The position numbers and the translations under genes are program-made. A model generated the notes under the pieces. It was not told the origin of the DNA, did no database searches, and was given only the letters and a program-made list of their open reading frames with translations. A stretch of 64,000 nt of DNA from Flavobacterium sp. HJJ. GTDB taxonomy: Bacteria; Bacteroidota; Bacteroidia; Flavobacteriales; Flavobacteriaceae. This document shows positions 34,112 through 43,936 of this stretch, in pieces. The stretch is from NCBI RefSeq assembly GCF_015351475.1, contig NZ_JADKPR010000004.1, forward strand, positions 62,001 to 126,000, written 5' to 3'. The stretch's first letter is position 1. The number at the start of each line of letters is the position of its first letter.

Positions 34112-35872
34112 TTATTTCCAAGTAAATGGCAGGTACCAGTTATTAATATTCATTAATTTAGCTCGAACTTCTGCGGCATGAGTATTTCCTTCTTTATCTA
34201 ATTTATCATACACTTTATCTGCTAAAAAGGCTGGATTATTTCTGCGTAATGAAATACGAACTAAATCTTCCCAACGGTTACCTTCATAAGCAAGTGAAAG
34301 TGCGGCTTCATCGATGATATTATTTTCAATAGATGTTAAACTATCTGTCAAAACAACAGCAGCGTTTGGTAAATTTGCGCGGCCTCTAACACCTGTCCCA
34401 CGATACCAGTTACCTCTATAATAAGGATGTTCTCCTTGACGGGCATCAAAATCATAAGGAAAAGATCTTTGGTTTTTTCCTGGTACGACCGTATTCATAG
34501 CATTAGTTACATCATCCGCACTAACGGAAAGATTTCCACGATTAAAAGCACGCAGTATCCCATTATTTAAAATTGCATCAGCAATTCTATACTGATTATC
34601 TCTATTAGCTGCTTCTGCATAACGCAGATGCAATTTTTCGGCGCGGTATAAGAACCAATCTCCATCTGTTTTAAAAACATCGGCTGCAGCTTCATACTTG
34701 TAAAGGTATTTCATGATAACAGGATCATTACCTACCATTTTATAAGTCATTTTTGAACCGCGTGCATCATATGGAATACCATTACTTTGTGTATTACTTT
34801 TCCAAAGATTTATTGCTCTTTGAGATGGTTTTGCTAAATATTGACCTCCAGTTTTTGAAAAAATAGCTATAAATGGGTTTTTTGGTGCAAATCTACTGTC
34901 AAAAGGCAGTGACCAAATCCATTCTGAATTCCATGTTGCATCTCTAGTTCTAGAAAACATAGATCTCCATCCCTGCGTATCTGAATTAATCAATGCTGAA
35001 GCATCTTGTGCTTGCCCGGTTGGATATGCAACTGTAAAATCAGAGTATGTAACACGATATATTTGATAAAGATCATTACTGCTTGGTCTCCATGAAGCTG
35101 TTTCCATTACGGTTTTGTAATGCTCAGCAGCTTGACGATAGTTGCCTTTCCAAAGTTGTAAATCACCTAACAAACATTGCTTGTTAATAAAGAGTCTATC
35201 TGTATAAAAACCATCAACAGTTGTTAATAAGCTGCTGGTAGAATCATATAAATCTTTATACTGCAATGCTTCTGTAAACTTAACAAGTTCTTCAAGAAGT
35301 TTATTAAAAGAAAGTCTTGGGTGTTTATTGATATCCTTAACATCCTCTAATGATGTTATAGGCTCAGTAATATAAGGAACAGTACCATATTGAATTCCTA
35401 ACTGTAAATAAATCCAGGAACGGATACAGGCGATATCGGCATAACGCTGATCGTATTGTGATTGTGTAAATTTCTTTTCAGCAACCATAATATCAAAATT
35501 TTTAAGGGCATCATTACAGCTTTGAATAACCTCGTAAAAATCTTTTGGATTTACATAAGGGTTCTCTGCTGAAATATTTTGCTCTGAAAGTTCTTTTAAA
35601 TAGGGATCTGAATTACCGGTTGTGGTCATTAGGTCTGCGCGCATTTCATTAAGCATAACGTATTTGCCTGCAAGTCCCATAAACTTACCATATATCCCAA
35701 TAACTGCAGCATCGGCATCATATACATTGCGGTACATCTGCTCGTCAACAAGTTTATCCTGAGGCTGTACATCCAGATATTCTTCGCAAGAGCTTAGGCT
35801 AAGAAGTAGTGCCATCCCCAATAAGAAAGTTTTGGCAACCTTTTTTGTTTTTTTTCTGATTATTGTCATCAT
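34112..35872 (-). CDS. SusD/RagB-family outer-membrane lipoprotein
   Basis: 586 residues. The lipoprotein signal ends in LLSLSSC (Cys29), followed by the usual SusD opening EEYLDVQPQDKLVDEQMYRNVYDADAAVIGIYGKF. TPR-like helices scaffold the fold, and the C-terminal part has the family motif LAYEGNRWEDLVRISLRRNNP. SusD proteins lid a SusC transporter and bind the nutrient outside the cell. It lies 30 nt after a SusC gene and ends a seven-gene minus-strand run. No glycoside hydrolase is nearby, so the substrate may not be a glycan. Confidence 0.92.
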   Translation of the reverse strand: MMTIIRKKTKKVAKTFLLGMALLLSLSSCEEYLDVQPQDKLVDEQMYRNVYDADAAVIGIYGKFMGLAGKYVMLNEMRADLMTTTGNSDPYLKELSEQNISAENPYVNPKDFYEVIQSCNDALKNFDIMVAEKKFTQSQYDQRYADIACIRSWIYLQLGIQYGTVPYITEPITSLEDVKDINKHPRLSFNKLLEELVKFTEALQYKDLYDSTSSLLTTVDGFYTDRLFINKQCLLGDLQLWKGNYRQAAEHYKTVMETASWRPSSNDLYQIYRVTYSDFTVAYPTGQAQDASALINSDTQGWRSMFSRTRDATWNSEWIWSLPFDSRFAPKNPFIAIFSKTGGQYLAKPSQRAINLWKSNTQSNGIPYDARGSKMTYKMVGNDPVIMKYLYKYEAAADVFKTDGDWFLYRAEKLHLRYAEAANRDNQYRIADAILNNGILRAFNRGNLSVSADDVTNAMNTVVPGKNQRSFPYDFDARQGEHPYYRGNWYRGTGVRGRANLPNAAVVLTDSLTSIENNIIDEAALSLAYEGNRWEDLVRISLRRNNPAFLADKVYDKLDKEGNTHAAEVRAKLMNINNWYLPFTWK

Positions 35873-35902
35873 CGATCTGTTCTCTATGTTGTAAAAATAA
35901 TT

Positions 35903-38900
35903 TTAAAGTCCTAAACGCAATCCAAGCTGGTAACTTGTAAACTGAGGAACCAAACCTACATCTGCTCCTTGACCAAAAATGGATGAAGTAGCGCTAAATT
36001 CAGGATCGAATCCTAGATATTTAGTAAAAGTCAGCAAGTTATTTGCAGTAGCATACAGCTGAATATACTTAACGTGCTTACTGTCATTCACAGGCACATC
36101 ATAGCCTATCACTAAGTTTTTTAGCCTTAAGTAAGAACCGTCTTCAATCCATCTGTCTGAAAATACTGCATTACCCATTGGATCTCCCCAAACTGCTTTT
36201 GGAATATCTGTCTGCTGACCTTCAGCTCTCCAGCGGTTTGCAACAGCAGCGCTTTGATTTTCATAACCGCTCATTTTTTCAAGATTGTAACGCACTCCAT
36301 TATAAAGGTCATTACCAGCTGAAAAATTAAATAAAGCTTTTAGACTAAATCTTTTATAGGTAAAATCAGTATTGAAACTTCCTGTTACCGCTGCATTTGG
36401 ATTACCAATAACCACACGGTCTTTATCATCAATAATTTTGTCTCCATTAACATCAGTAAAACGCATATCACCTCCGCCAAAAGGAACTAAATCACCATTT
36501 GTTAAACGCTTTGACAATCCAGTTGCAACAGCTTCTGCAGTAGTACTATAAACTCCATTACTTCTTAATCCATAAAATAAGTTCGCATCTTTACCTTCTG
36601 ATGTTAAATAAGTAGCACCGCCAAATTCTGTTAGAATATCGCCGCTTGGTAAACTCTGCACCTCATTATTATAGTGGCTTACTTTAAATCCAAAGTCAAA
36701 AGTAAAATCTGGAGTATTAACTACACGGGCATTCATGCCTAATTCAACCCCATAGGTGCGCATTGCACCGCTATTAGACTCTACGGAATCAAATCCATTT
36801 TCAGCAGCAGTTTTTTCATAAACAATCATATTAGATGTTTTGTTTGAAAACACATCAAAACTACCATTAATACGTTCTTTATACAATCCGAAATCTACTC
36901 CTAAATTCGTTTTTAAAACTGTCTCCCATTGTAAGTTAGTGTTTCCTATATTACCTCGAACCAAACCTTGCATTCCTAATAAATTTTGAGAAACATAATA
37001 AGTTTGTGCTGTATAATTCCCAATATCGTCGTTTCCGCTTGTTCCGAATCCAACTCTTAATTTAAGATAATCTATATCATTTATACCTTTCATAAAATCT
37101 TCTGATGAAATCAGCCAAGCTCCAGAAATGGAAGTCATTAATGCATATTTACTTTTTCCAGTTTCCGGATCATCTCCAAAACGGCTTGAACCATCTACAG
37201 CATAATTGGCAGTAAGAAAATATTTATTACGGAAATTATAGTTCCCGCTGGCATACATATTTAACCAGTGCCATTCTCCTAATTCTCCTCCTACAACACG
37301 CAGCAAACTTGAGCTTGCGGTTACACTAGTAAAATCATCGGTTGAAGAATTGAATCCTAAGCCTAAATCAGTTTCAGTTTTATTGCTTTGAGCCCTAAAT
37401 CCAAAACGAACATCTAAATTATGATCATTATAAAACTTTTTCATGTAGCTGGCAAAAGTATCTGTATAAAGACCATTATAAGTTTGAACTTCACTTCCAG
37501 AGCTGTTTTTACCAACTGCAGTTGGTAAAATAAAATCAGCAACTCCTTTATCAGGTATAAAAAATAATTCTCTTTCTTTATTGAAGCTCAAACCAACTAT
37601 TGAAGTAATATTCCAAGCTTTGCTTAACTCATAATTGAATTTTAAATTACCAAAAAAGCGGTAGTTATTATTTGTACCAAATCCGTTTGTCAAAATAGCT
37701 TTGGGATTACTTACATTAAAATAATCAACATCAGCTAAGTTAGGAGAAAATTCACCTGCGTCACTAACAATGTTTTCTGATAATAAAGGAGATTTAGTTA
37801 GTGCTAAATAGAGCGGGCTAGTGTTTGAAAATGCTTGATTCCATTGGTTTTGTTGGTTGTTAATAAACGACAGGTTAGCATCAACGCTCAATTTTTCGGT
37901 TAATCGTAAAGCGGCATTCAAGCGAACACTGTAACGTTTTGAATCTGTTTTATCGATTATTCCTTTACTGTCAAGATAACCTACAGATAAACCAAACTTT
38001 GCAATATCATCGCCTCCGCGAACTTTAAGGAAGTAATTTTGATTAATACTGGATTTAAAAACTTTATCCTGCCAATTGGTCAGATTATGGTATTTGTAAT
38101 ACCCTGGAGAACCAACATTATCATTCATATACGGCAAACTGGCAATTTGCTGTTGTGATAAACCACGTGTAGCTTCTAACTGAGAAAGGTGAGTACGGTA
38201 GCCATCAGCATCTAATAAAGGCATTTCATCCGGAGTTTGATTAACTCCTCCATACATCGTGAAATCAATTTTAGTTGATAACTCGGCAGCACGGGTAGTT
38301 GTAATATTTATTACTCCATTGGCTCCTTTGGTTCCATATAATGAAGTACCATCTTTCATAATTGTTATGTCTTCGATATCTTTAACATCAATATTCGTTA
38401 AAGGAGAAGAATCGTTATTTGCTATGATTCCAGATCCATAATCTTCATCATCATAAATCATTCCATCTACAATAATTAAGGGTCTATTACTTCCATATAA
38501 TGAATTAAAACCTCTTAAAGCCAAATAACTGCCTGCATTAGGAGCACCTGAATTTTTAATACTGGTTAAACCAGTAGTTCTGCTCTGAAGAAATCCTGCC
38601 ACAGATTCTGTTACAGGAGCTGACCATTGCTCTTTCTTAAAATTAACTACACTTGCTGCGCTGGTATTATTATACTGCATAAGGTCGCCAGACGGCAAAC
38701 TCGCATTAAGATAAGTAGGAGAATAATAGGCTTCACTTAATACTATATTCAAACCTGATTTTCTGTTTTTAACAGGGTAAACTTTAGTTTGAAAATCCTG
38801 CCCGCTAATAGTAAGCAGTGCCTGTAAATTTGGAACCCGAATTTCAAAACTACCGTCATTATTGGAAATGGCTGCTGAAAATCCTTCGACAGCAATATTG

Positions 38901-39082
38901 ATTCCTGATAAAGCTGTATTGGTTTTTGCACTTTTAACAACACCTTGTACTAAAATTCCCTGTACTTTTTTCTGGGGAACTATTGCAGTTGAATCCTTTG
39001 TTGTCTGCGCATACAATTGCGCTTCAAGACCACCAGCAAAAAATAGGCTTACAAGGCAAGTTAGTTTTATAATTTTTAGCAT
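35903..39082 (-). CDS. SusC/RagA-family TonB-dependent transporter
   Basis: 1059 residues. Signal peptide to about residue 25 (LEAQLYAQ), an N-terminal carboxypeptidase-regulatory-like beta domain (about 45-115, VQGVVKSAKTNTALSGINIAVEG), a plug domain with LALRGFNSLYGSNRPLIIVDGM and the SusC signature IMKDGTSLYGTKGANGVINITT, then a 22-strand barrel ending in QLGLRLGL. It works with the adjacent SusD in TonB-driven uptake. The plug is preceded by a short atypical linker (SPTYLNASLPSGDLM) and no clear TonB box is visible. It is the second of two SusC genes in the operon. Confidence 0.92.
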   Translation of the reverse strand: MLKIIKLTCLVSLFFAGGLEAQLYAQTTKDSTAIVPQKKVQGILVQGVVKSAKTNTALSGINIAVEGFSAAISNNDGSFEIRVPNLQALLTISGQDFQTKVYPVKNRKSGLNIVLSEAYYSPTYLNASLPSGDLMQYNNTSAASVVNFKKEQWSAPVTESVAGFLQSRTTGLTSIKNSGAPNAGSYLALRGFNSLYGSNRPLIIVDGMIYDDEDYGSGIIANNDSSPLTNIDVKDIEDITIMKDGTSLYGTKGANGVINITTTRAAELSTKIDFTMYGGVNQTPDEMPLLDADGYRTHLSQLEATRGLSQQQIASLPYMNDNVGSPGYYKYHNLTNWQDKVFKSSINQNYFLKVRGGDDIAKFGLSVGYLDSKGIIDKTDSKRYSVRLNAALRLTEKLSVDANLSFINNQQNQWNQAFSNTSPLYLALTKSPLLSENIVSDAGEFSPNLADVDYFNVSNPKAILTNGFGTNNNYRFFGNLKFNYELSKAWNITSIVGLSFNKERELFFIPDKGVADFILPTAVGKNSSGSEVQTYNGLYTDTFASYMKKFYNDHNLDVRFGFRAQSNKTETDLGLGFNSSTDDFTSVTASSSLLRVVGGELGEWHWLNMYASGNYNFRNKYFLTANYAVDGSSRFGDDPETGKSKYALMTSISGAWLISSEDFMKGINDIDYLKLRVGFGTSGNDDIGNYTAQTYYVSQNLLGMQGLVRGNIGNTNLQWETVLKTNLGVDFGLYKERINGSFDVFSNKTSNMIVYEKTAAENGFDSVESNSGAMRTYGVELGMNARVVNTPDFTFDFGFKVSHYNNEVQSLPSGDILTEFGGATYLTSEGKDANLFYGLRSNGVYSTTAEAVATGLSKRLTNGDLVPFGGGDMRFTDVNGDKIIDDKDRVVIGNPNAAVTGSFNTDFTYKRFSLKALFNFSAGNDLYNGVRYNLEKMSGYENQSAAVANRWRAEGQQTDIPKAVWGDPMGNAVFSDRWIEDGSYLRLKNLVIGYDVPVNDSKHVKYIQLYATANNLLTFTKYLGFDPEFSATSSIFGQGADVGLVPQFTSYQLGLRLGL

Positions 39083-39102
39083 AACTAATTTTTTATAATA
39101 TA

Positions 39103-40572
39103 TTATTTTTTAACGTCTGGAACAAATTTCAAATAATCAATAGTGAGCGGGTTTTTGGCCACAGTACCAGCCCATAATGTAATCAAATCAATATTTCCAG
39201 ATTGAGTGATATCAAAACTGCCTAACAAGAATGGGTTATAATCTTTGACCAAAACATCTTTATATCCAAAATCTTTTAAAGGATTTAACACCGAAATTAC
39301 AATACCCGTTATCTGCAATTTTCCGCCTACTTGCAATCTCTGAGAAATAGGAACAGTTAACTGATCGTTTATTGCGCGCCAATACACCTTATAAGTAGTA
39401 CTGAACATGTCCTTTGCAGCATAAGTCATATAAAACTGAGCCGCACCGGGAGCTGGCGCCATAATATCGTTATAAGGCAGTCCAGTTGTTGGATCTATCA
39501 GTTCGCGAGACGAAAAACTACTGCGGGATCCATTACCATAACCTGTATAAGCTTCTCCTTGGATTACTGTAGGAACTAAACGGTCTGAAAGTTTAACATC
39601 AACTTTTTTCATGATGTAAATAATTCCGTTACTTAACTGTATTGGCTCACCTACAATCTGCGTTTGATCTACATCAAACTGAACTCCAAATCTTGATGTT
39701 AATGTTTTAGGTAGTTCACTTTTTTTGTAAGCTTTAGGAAAAGCCAAATCTCTAGTCGTGAAATAGCTACTGTAAATTGCCGTTGAATCCTTTTTAGGAT
39801 CATTTGATGTTTTAGTCAAATACGGTTTCATTTTAGTTACTTCGGCATTGTAACCGGCATCTTCCATTAAGAAAAGGGTATATGAATTTTTCTCATTGTT
39901 AAGATTATACACATTTCTTAAATAGGAATTAGATAAAGAATCTGCAAGAAATCCAGTGGCAGCTTTGGCTTTTGCATCAGCATCCTCTTTGTAAATACTG
40001 AATTCTTTTAAGTACACTAAATACGCACTCATTGCCGAAGTACCTTTATTAGCATTAATATATTCCCAAATATTTAATTTTGGAGTAAGTGCTTTATTAA
40101 TAATATGAAACACGCCGTTTGCAGCATAATGGTCAGCAGTAACAATAGCTGCATCGCCAATAGCTGTACTTCCTTTAAATATTAAATATTTATCATCTAA
40201 CATTAAGATTTTGTCCTCAGTATTTTTTCTTACTGATGAAAAAGAAGTTAATGCAATGTGATTGGCCACAAATTTTTTAAGCGACTCAGCATCATTGAGT
40301 ATCGCTGCGTCTACCTTAGCCAGTGCTTCATTGGTTGGAGCAAAAACGGTATACGTTTTTGAAGCTGCCAAAACCTTATCATAACCTGTTTGGGTCAATA
40401 ATTTCCCAAACTGCGACACTTCAGCTGTACTTGTAATGGCTTCATTAAGCGTAACATCCAGATTGGAATCTCCATTACTTTCTCGATCATCCCAAGGGTT
40501 AGAACAAGAAACTAAAGCTACAGTTAACAAACTAACCAATAGTCTTTTATAATTTAAATTTAATATGATCAT
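39103..40572 (-). CDS. Fasciclin-domain lipoprotein
   Basis: 489 residues from ATG 40572, which gives a proper lipoprotein signal (LLVSLLTVALVSC); the frame extends to 40632 but that would overlap the upstream gene and bury the signal. A FAS1 domain covers about 40-185 (FGKLLTQTGYDKVLAASKTYTVFAPTNEALAK, ANGVFHIINKALTP). A second, divergent FAS1-like unit follows (YTLFLMEDAGYNAEVTKMKPYL). The C-terminal 150 residues are unassigned. FAS1 domains mediate adhesion or bind ligands at the surface. In this operon it occupies the place normally held by SusE/F-type ligand-binding lipoproteins (inference). Confidence 0.85.
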   Translation of the reverse strand: MIILNLNYKRLLVSLLTVALVSCSNPWDDRESNGDSNLDVTLNEAITSTAEVSQFGKLLTQTGYDKVLAASKTYTVFAPTNEALAKVDAAILNDAESLKKFVANHIALTSFSSVRKNTEDKILMLDDKYLIFKGSTAIGDAAIVTADHYAANGVFHIINKALTPKLNIWEYINANKGTSAMSAYLVYLKEFSIYKEDADAKAKAATGFLADSLSNSYLRNVYNLNNEKNSYTLFLMEDAGYNAEVTKMKPYLTKTSNDPKKDSTAIYSSYFTTRDLAFPKAYKKSELPKTLTSRFGVQFDVDQTQIVGEPIQLSNGIIYIMKKVDVKLSDRLVPTVIQGEAYTGYGNGSRSSFSSRELIDPTTGLPYNDIMAPAPGAAQFYMTYAAKDMFSTTYKVYWRAINDQLTVPISQRLQVGGKLQITGIVISVLNPLKDFGYKDVLVKDYNPFLLGSFDITQSGNIDLITLWAGTVAKNPLTIDYLKFVPDVKK

Positions 40573-40612
40573 TTTTACTTGATTAAGTTTGAACTTATAT
40601 TCATTTATAATA

Positions 40613-42406
40613 TTAATATCCGCTGTTACCATTATCCCCTTTAGTTGCTTCTGATCTTTGTATTAAACCATCACCATTAAGATCATTACCACTAGGAACT
40701 CCAGTTTTAATGCCTTTTATGAATTTTGGCCATATTTGATCCATATCTACAGGACGGAATTCTACAATGTCGAATCTGTCCGTATCACCTCCGCCGCAAC
40801 CAGTACAAGATTCCGTGGTAAATTTAATTAAATGTCTCCCTGTGGTTGTCACTTCCACAATACCCACAAGTCTAGAAATCATATTATCGCTCTTAACAAA
40901 TGGAAAAATATAACGCTTATAGCCTTGCGACTCATACACCCTGTCCGGTATACCCGTTGTAGTACTACTAGGGTCATTTGCATATTCTAAACCATTGACA
41001 ATTCTAGAGGTTTGCACACCATCAAAATATGTCTTTGTAGTAGTAGAAGCTTTAGAACTTGCTGTACGATAGGAAACCCAAACTTTATAACGCCCCTTAA
41101 CAATTACTGGGGTTCTAAATTCAATATCATTATTACCATTACTATTATTAGAAGTTTGAATACGAAAACGAAAAATATTTAAAAGATCTCCGTTAACTGA
41201 TCCAGCATTATTATTCCAGGAAAGAGTTCCTTGTCCTACCCAAGTAATATCTTTAAATGCTCCATTTCCAAGAAAAATATTTGCCCCAGCAGATTTTCTA
41301 TAATTAGCAACATTCGCAGCGAATTCAGGTTGATCACATAAATCAAAATAAACCGGTGATGGAGCGCGTTTTTTAATAGTGAAATGTCCATCTACATAAT
41401 GCAGTACTCCATTAGAACAAGTTGTATTACTTGGATCTCTTACTATTGCAACACCCTGCTCTTGTACTCCATTAAAAATATCATGATTTAACAAAATAGA
41501 TGTTTTATCTAACTGAGAACTAATAACCTCTAACGGCGCCTTAGTTATAAATGTAGGAGTCGTTGCCATATCACTTAGATAATTTAAATTAGGCAATATG
41601 TGATACTGCACAAATAAATTTAAACTATCTGCAGGATTAGTTGGATCTTTTAAATGACTGTATCTATTCTTTAAATCATCTAAGCTATTAAAACCTGCTT
41701 TACTAAAGACATCATTGCTTTGTGCCAAAACAGTTAAAAAACTACCCACATTATTAGCGTCATAAGTAAGAGGCAGATTTAATTTATCATACCAACCAGT
41801 AACTTTTAAAACTTCGGTAAACAAGGAAAGATTCTTATCTGCTTCAATGGTCTTTACCAGTGTTTTATCAGCAACTCGCAACACTTTATCAATAACATGA
41901 ATAACACCATTTCCAGCTAAAATGTTAGAAATTACAATATTTGATGTTTTATTAACAGTTGTGCTTGAAACACCATTGATATTAGCAGCTCCAGTTATTA
42001 AATATTGACCATAAAAAGTAGGGGGAGCAATTTTGCCATCAGTAAATGAAGTAGTTGCTATGGTTTTGTCTAAAATATGCAGTTTAGCTATTTTTTTCAA
42101 ATCTTCTATAGGAACTTCTTTCAATGAACTAACTCCCAAATCCTTTAAATACTGTTTTACGGCATCATTAGTCGGAAGAAATAATGTAAAAGTCCCATAC
42201 GTATTCATGTAGGAAGCATAATTCGTTATATCCAGAATTTCTAAAAACATAGAGTAGTCTGGATTCTCTCTTAAATATTCGGTGATATTAGGAGTTTTAT
42301 CAGTGCCTTCTTTTATTTTTTGCTCAGTACAGTTTTGAAATATCAGAACAATCAAAAACACTAAAGTAAGTCTCAAGAAGCTAGGTAATCTTAATAATCT
42401 TTTCAT
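40613..42406 (-). CDS. Fasciclin-domain lipoprotein with beta-sandwich C-terminus
   Basis: 597 residues. Lipoprotein signal ending LIFQNC. Two FAS1 domains: about 40-190 (YMNTYGTFTLFLPTNDAVKQYL, GNGVIHVIDKVLRV) and 190-355 (SNGVLHYVDGHFTI at its end). Residues 370-545 form a strand-rich module (RFRIQTSNN, KGRYKVWVSYRT, KYIFPF-like segments) resembling a carbohydrate-binding beta sandwich. The C-terminus has DLNGDGLIQRSE, an EF-hand or dockerin-like calcium loop. Surface-exposed and probably calcium-stabilised. It sits between SusD and the next FAS1 gene. Confidence 0.85.
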   Translation of the reverse strand: MKRLLRLPSFLRLTLVFLIVLIFQNCTEQKIKEGTDKTPNITEYLRENPDYSMFLEILDITNYASYMNTYGTFTLFLPTNDAVKQYLKDLGVSSLKEVPIEDLKKIAKLHILDKTIATTSFTDGKIAPPTFYGQYLITGAANINGVSSTTVNKTSNIVISNILAGNGVIHVIDKVLRVADKTLVKTIEADKNLSLFTEVLKVTGWYDKLNLPLTYDANNVGSFLTVLAQSNDVFSKAGFNSLDDLKNRYSHLKDPTNPADSLNLFVQYHILPNLNYLSDMATTPTFITKAPLEVISSQLDKTSILLNHDIFNGVQEQGVAIVRDPSNTTCSNGVLHYVDGHFTIKKRAPSPVYFDLCDQPEFAANVANYRKSAGANIFLGNGAFKDITWVGQGTLSWNNNAGSVNGDLLNIFRFRIQTSNNSNGNNDIEFRTPVIVKGRYKVWVSYRTASSKASTTTKTYFDGVQTSRIVNGLEYANDPSSTTTGIPDRVYESQGYKRYIFPFVKSDNMISRLVGIVEVTTTGRHLIKFTTESCTGCGGGDTDRFDIVEFRPVDMDQIWPKFIKGIKTGVPSGNDLNGDGLIQRSEATKGDNGNSGY

Positions 42407-42420
42407 GTCTTATTTATTTA

Positions 42421-43920
42421 TTATTTATAAAATGGGTTTTGTACTAGTGCTTTATTAGTATATAGTTCGCCAATATTAACAGGTAAATAATGACTATTAT
42501 GATCTTCCAGTTTGGCTATAATTGATTGCTGCTGATCGGCTGGAGCATTCTCAACAGCTGCATTAATAAGAATGTCTTTTCGTTCATAATTGTTTCTTCT
42601 GGCAACTCTAAGCATATCGAACCAGCGTTTACCTTCAAAAGCCAATTCACGGGAACGCTCTGCCAATATATAATCTATAACACCATTTTTACTTGAAGCA
42701 CCAGGAGACTGAGCAGTCTGAGTGATTGCACGGCGTTTCAGCCTAATATCATCAACAATTGCAAGCGCCTCTGCTCCTTGATTTAATTCAGCAAGAGCTT
42801 CTGCCTTCAATAGCAGCACATCACCATAACGATAGAGAAACCAGTGGGTATCTGAATCTTGTAAGGCTTTGGAACCTTCACTGTTACCAACGAATTTCCA
42901 AATCTGATTTGTTGAAGCTATTATAGAACAATTTTCACCACGAATATCTCTCTTACTTAGATCATCATAGTCAACTCCAAAAACTTTTTCTGCGACTTTC
43001 CCAGAAATCATAAACTGCGGTCTTTGAAAAAAAATACTATAAAAAGGACCTAAGTTGGCTGTTGTATATTGGAATTCAAAAATACTTTCAACAGAATTTC
43101 CATTAGCAAAAACCGTATTATACCAAGTACCGTAACTTGTAGATTGGTACAAACTGAATTTTTTAGAATCTATTACCTTGTTTGCAGCAACCAGTGCTTC
43201 TTGAAAATTATCTGTCCATAAATAAACATCTGCCTGCATCGCATTAATGGCATAAACGGTGATACGTCCTTTATTATATAGATTGGATCCATAATCTTCT
43301 ACCGCATATCCTTCAGCTGATTTAAGATCTTTGATTACCTGAGCAAATATTTCGGCTTGAGGTGAAGCTGCTATTTGAAAATTATCCTGATCGGTTAATG
43401 TAGCATTTAATTTTAAAGGGACATCTCTAAAAGTACGAGCCAGTGTAAAATATAAATAGGCTCTTACTGCTAAAGCTTCAGAAAGAAAATTATTTAATTG
43501 ACCCTGAGTTAAAGTTGGATCTTTTTGTAAAACAGCAGGTGCCAAATCTATTACAGTATTGCAGTAATTAATGGTCCTGTAAAAGGCATCCCAATTTGTT
43601 AGGGTATTAGAAGGTGTAATATTTGAGTTCATAATACCTCTTTGGTCATCGCTTGCAAAACTCCCTGGAGCTACCATGTCACCTCTTAAATCTCCATACA
43701 TGAACAAATATTGGCTTATTGGCAAATCACTTACGCCTGGAGGTGATTGTAACAAGGAAGAATAAATTCCGGCAACAGCAGCTTGAACATCTTCTTTAGT
43801 CTGCCAAAATTCAGCACGAATAATTCCGTCCTGCGGTTTTAAATCTAAATAAGAATCACACGAAATTGTGGAGACTAATAAGATGAATATTGATAAAATT
43901 GTTTTTATTTTAGTTTGCAT
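42421..43920 (-). CDS. SusD/RagB-family outer-membrane lipoprotein
   Basis: 499 residues. Lipoprotein signal ending LLVSTISC (Cys21), then DSYLDLKPQDGIIRAEFWQTKEDVQAAVAGIYSSL, the canonical SusD start. TPR helices and the C-terminal RSRELAFEGKRWFDMLRVARRNN motif are present. It starts 16 nt after the preceding SusC gene, giving the standard SusC-SusD pair. It has little similarity to the other SusD in this operon beyond the family motifs, so the two pairs likely take up different molecules or different parts of one. Confidence 0.92.
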   Translation of the reverse strand: MQTKIKTILSIFILLVSTISCDSYLDLKPQDGIIRAEFWQTKEDVQAAVAGIYSSLLQSPPGVSDLPISQYLFMYGDLRGDMVAPGSFASDDQRGIMNSNITPSNTLTNWDAFYRTINYCNTVIDLAPAVLQKDPTLTQGQLNNFLSEALAVRAYLYFTLARTFRDVPLKLNATLTDQDNFQIAASPQAEIFAQVIKDLKSAEGYAVEDYGSNLYNKGRITVYAINAMQADVYLWTDNFQEALVAANKVIDSKKFSLYQSTSYGTWYNTVFANGNSVESIFEFQYTTANLGPFYSIFFQRPQFMISGKVAEKVFGVDYDDLSKRDIRGENCSIIASTNQIWKFVGNSEGSKALQDSDTHWFLYRYGDVLLLKAEALAELNQGAEALAIVDDIRLKRRAITQTAQSPGASSKNGVIDYILAERSRELAFEGKRWFDMLRVARRNNYERKDILINAAVENAPADQQQSIIAKLEDHNSHYLPVNIGELYTNKALVQNPFYK

Positions 43921-43936
43921 AATTCAAATTTTATTA

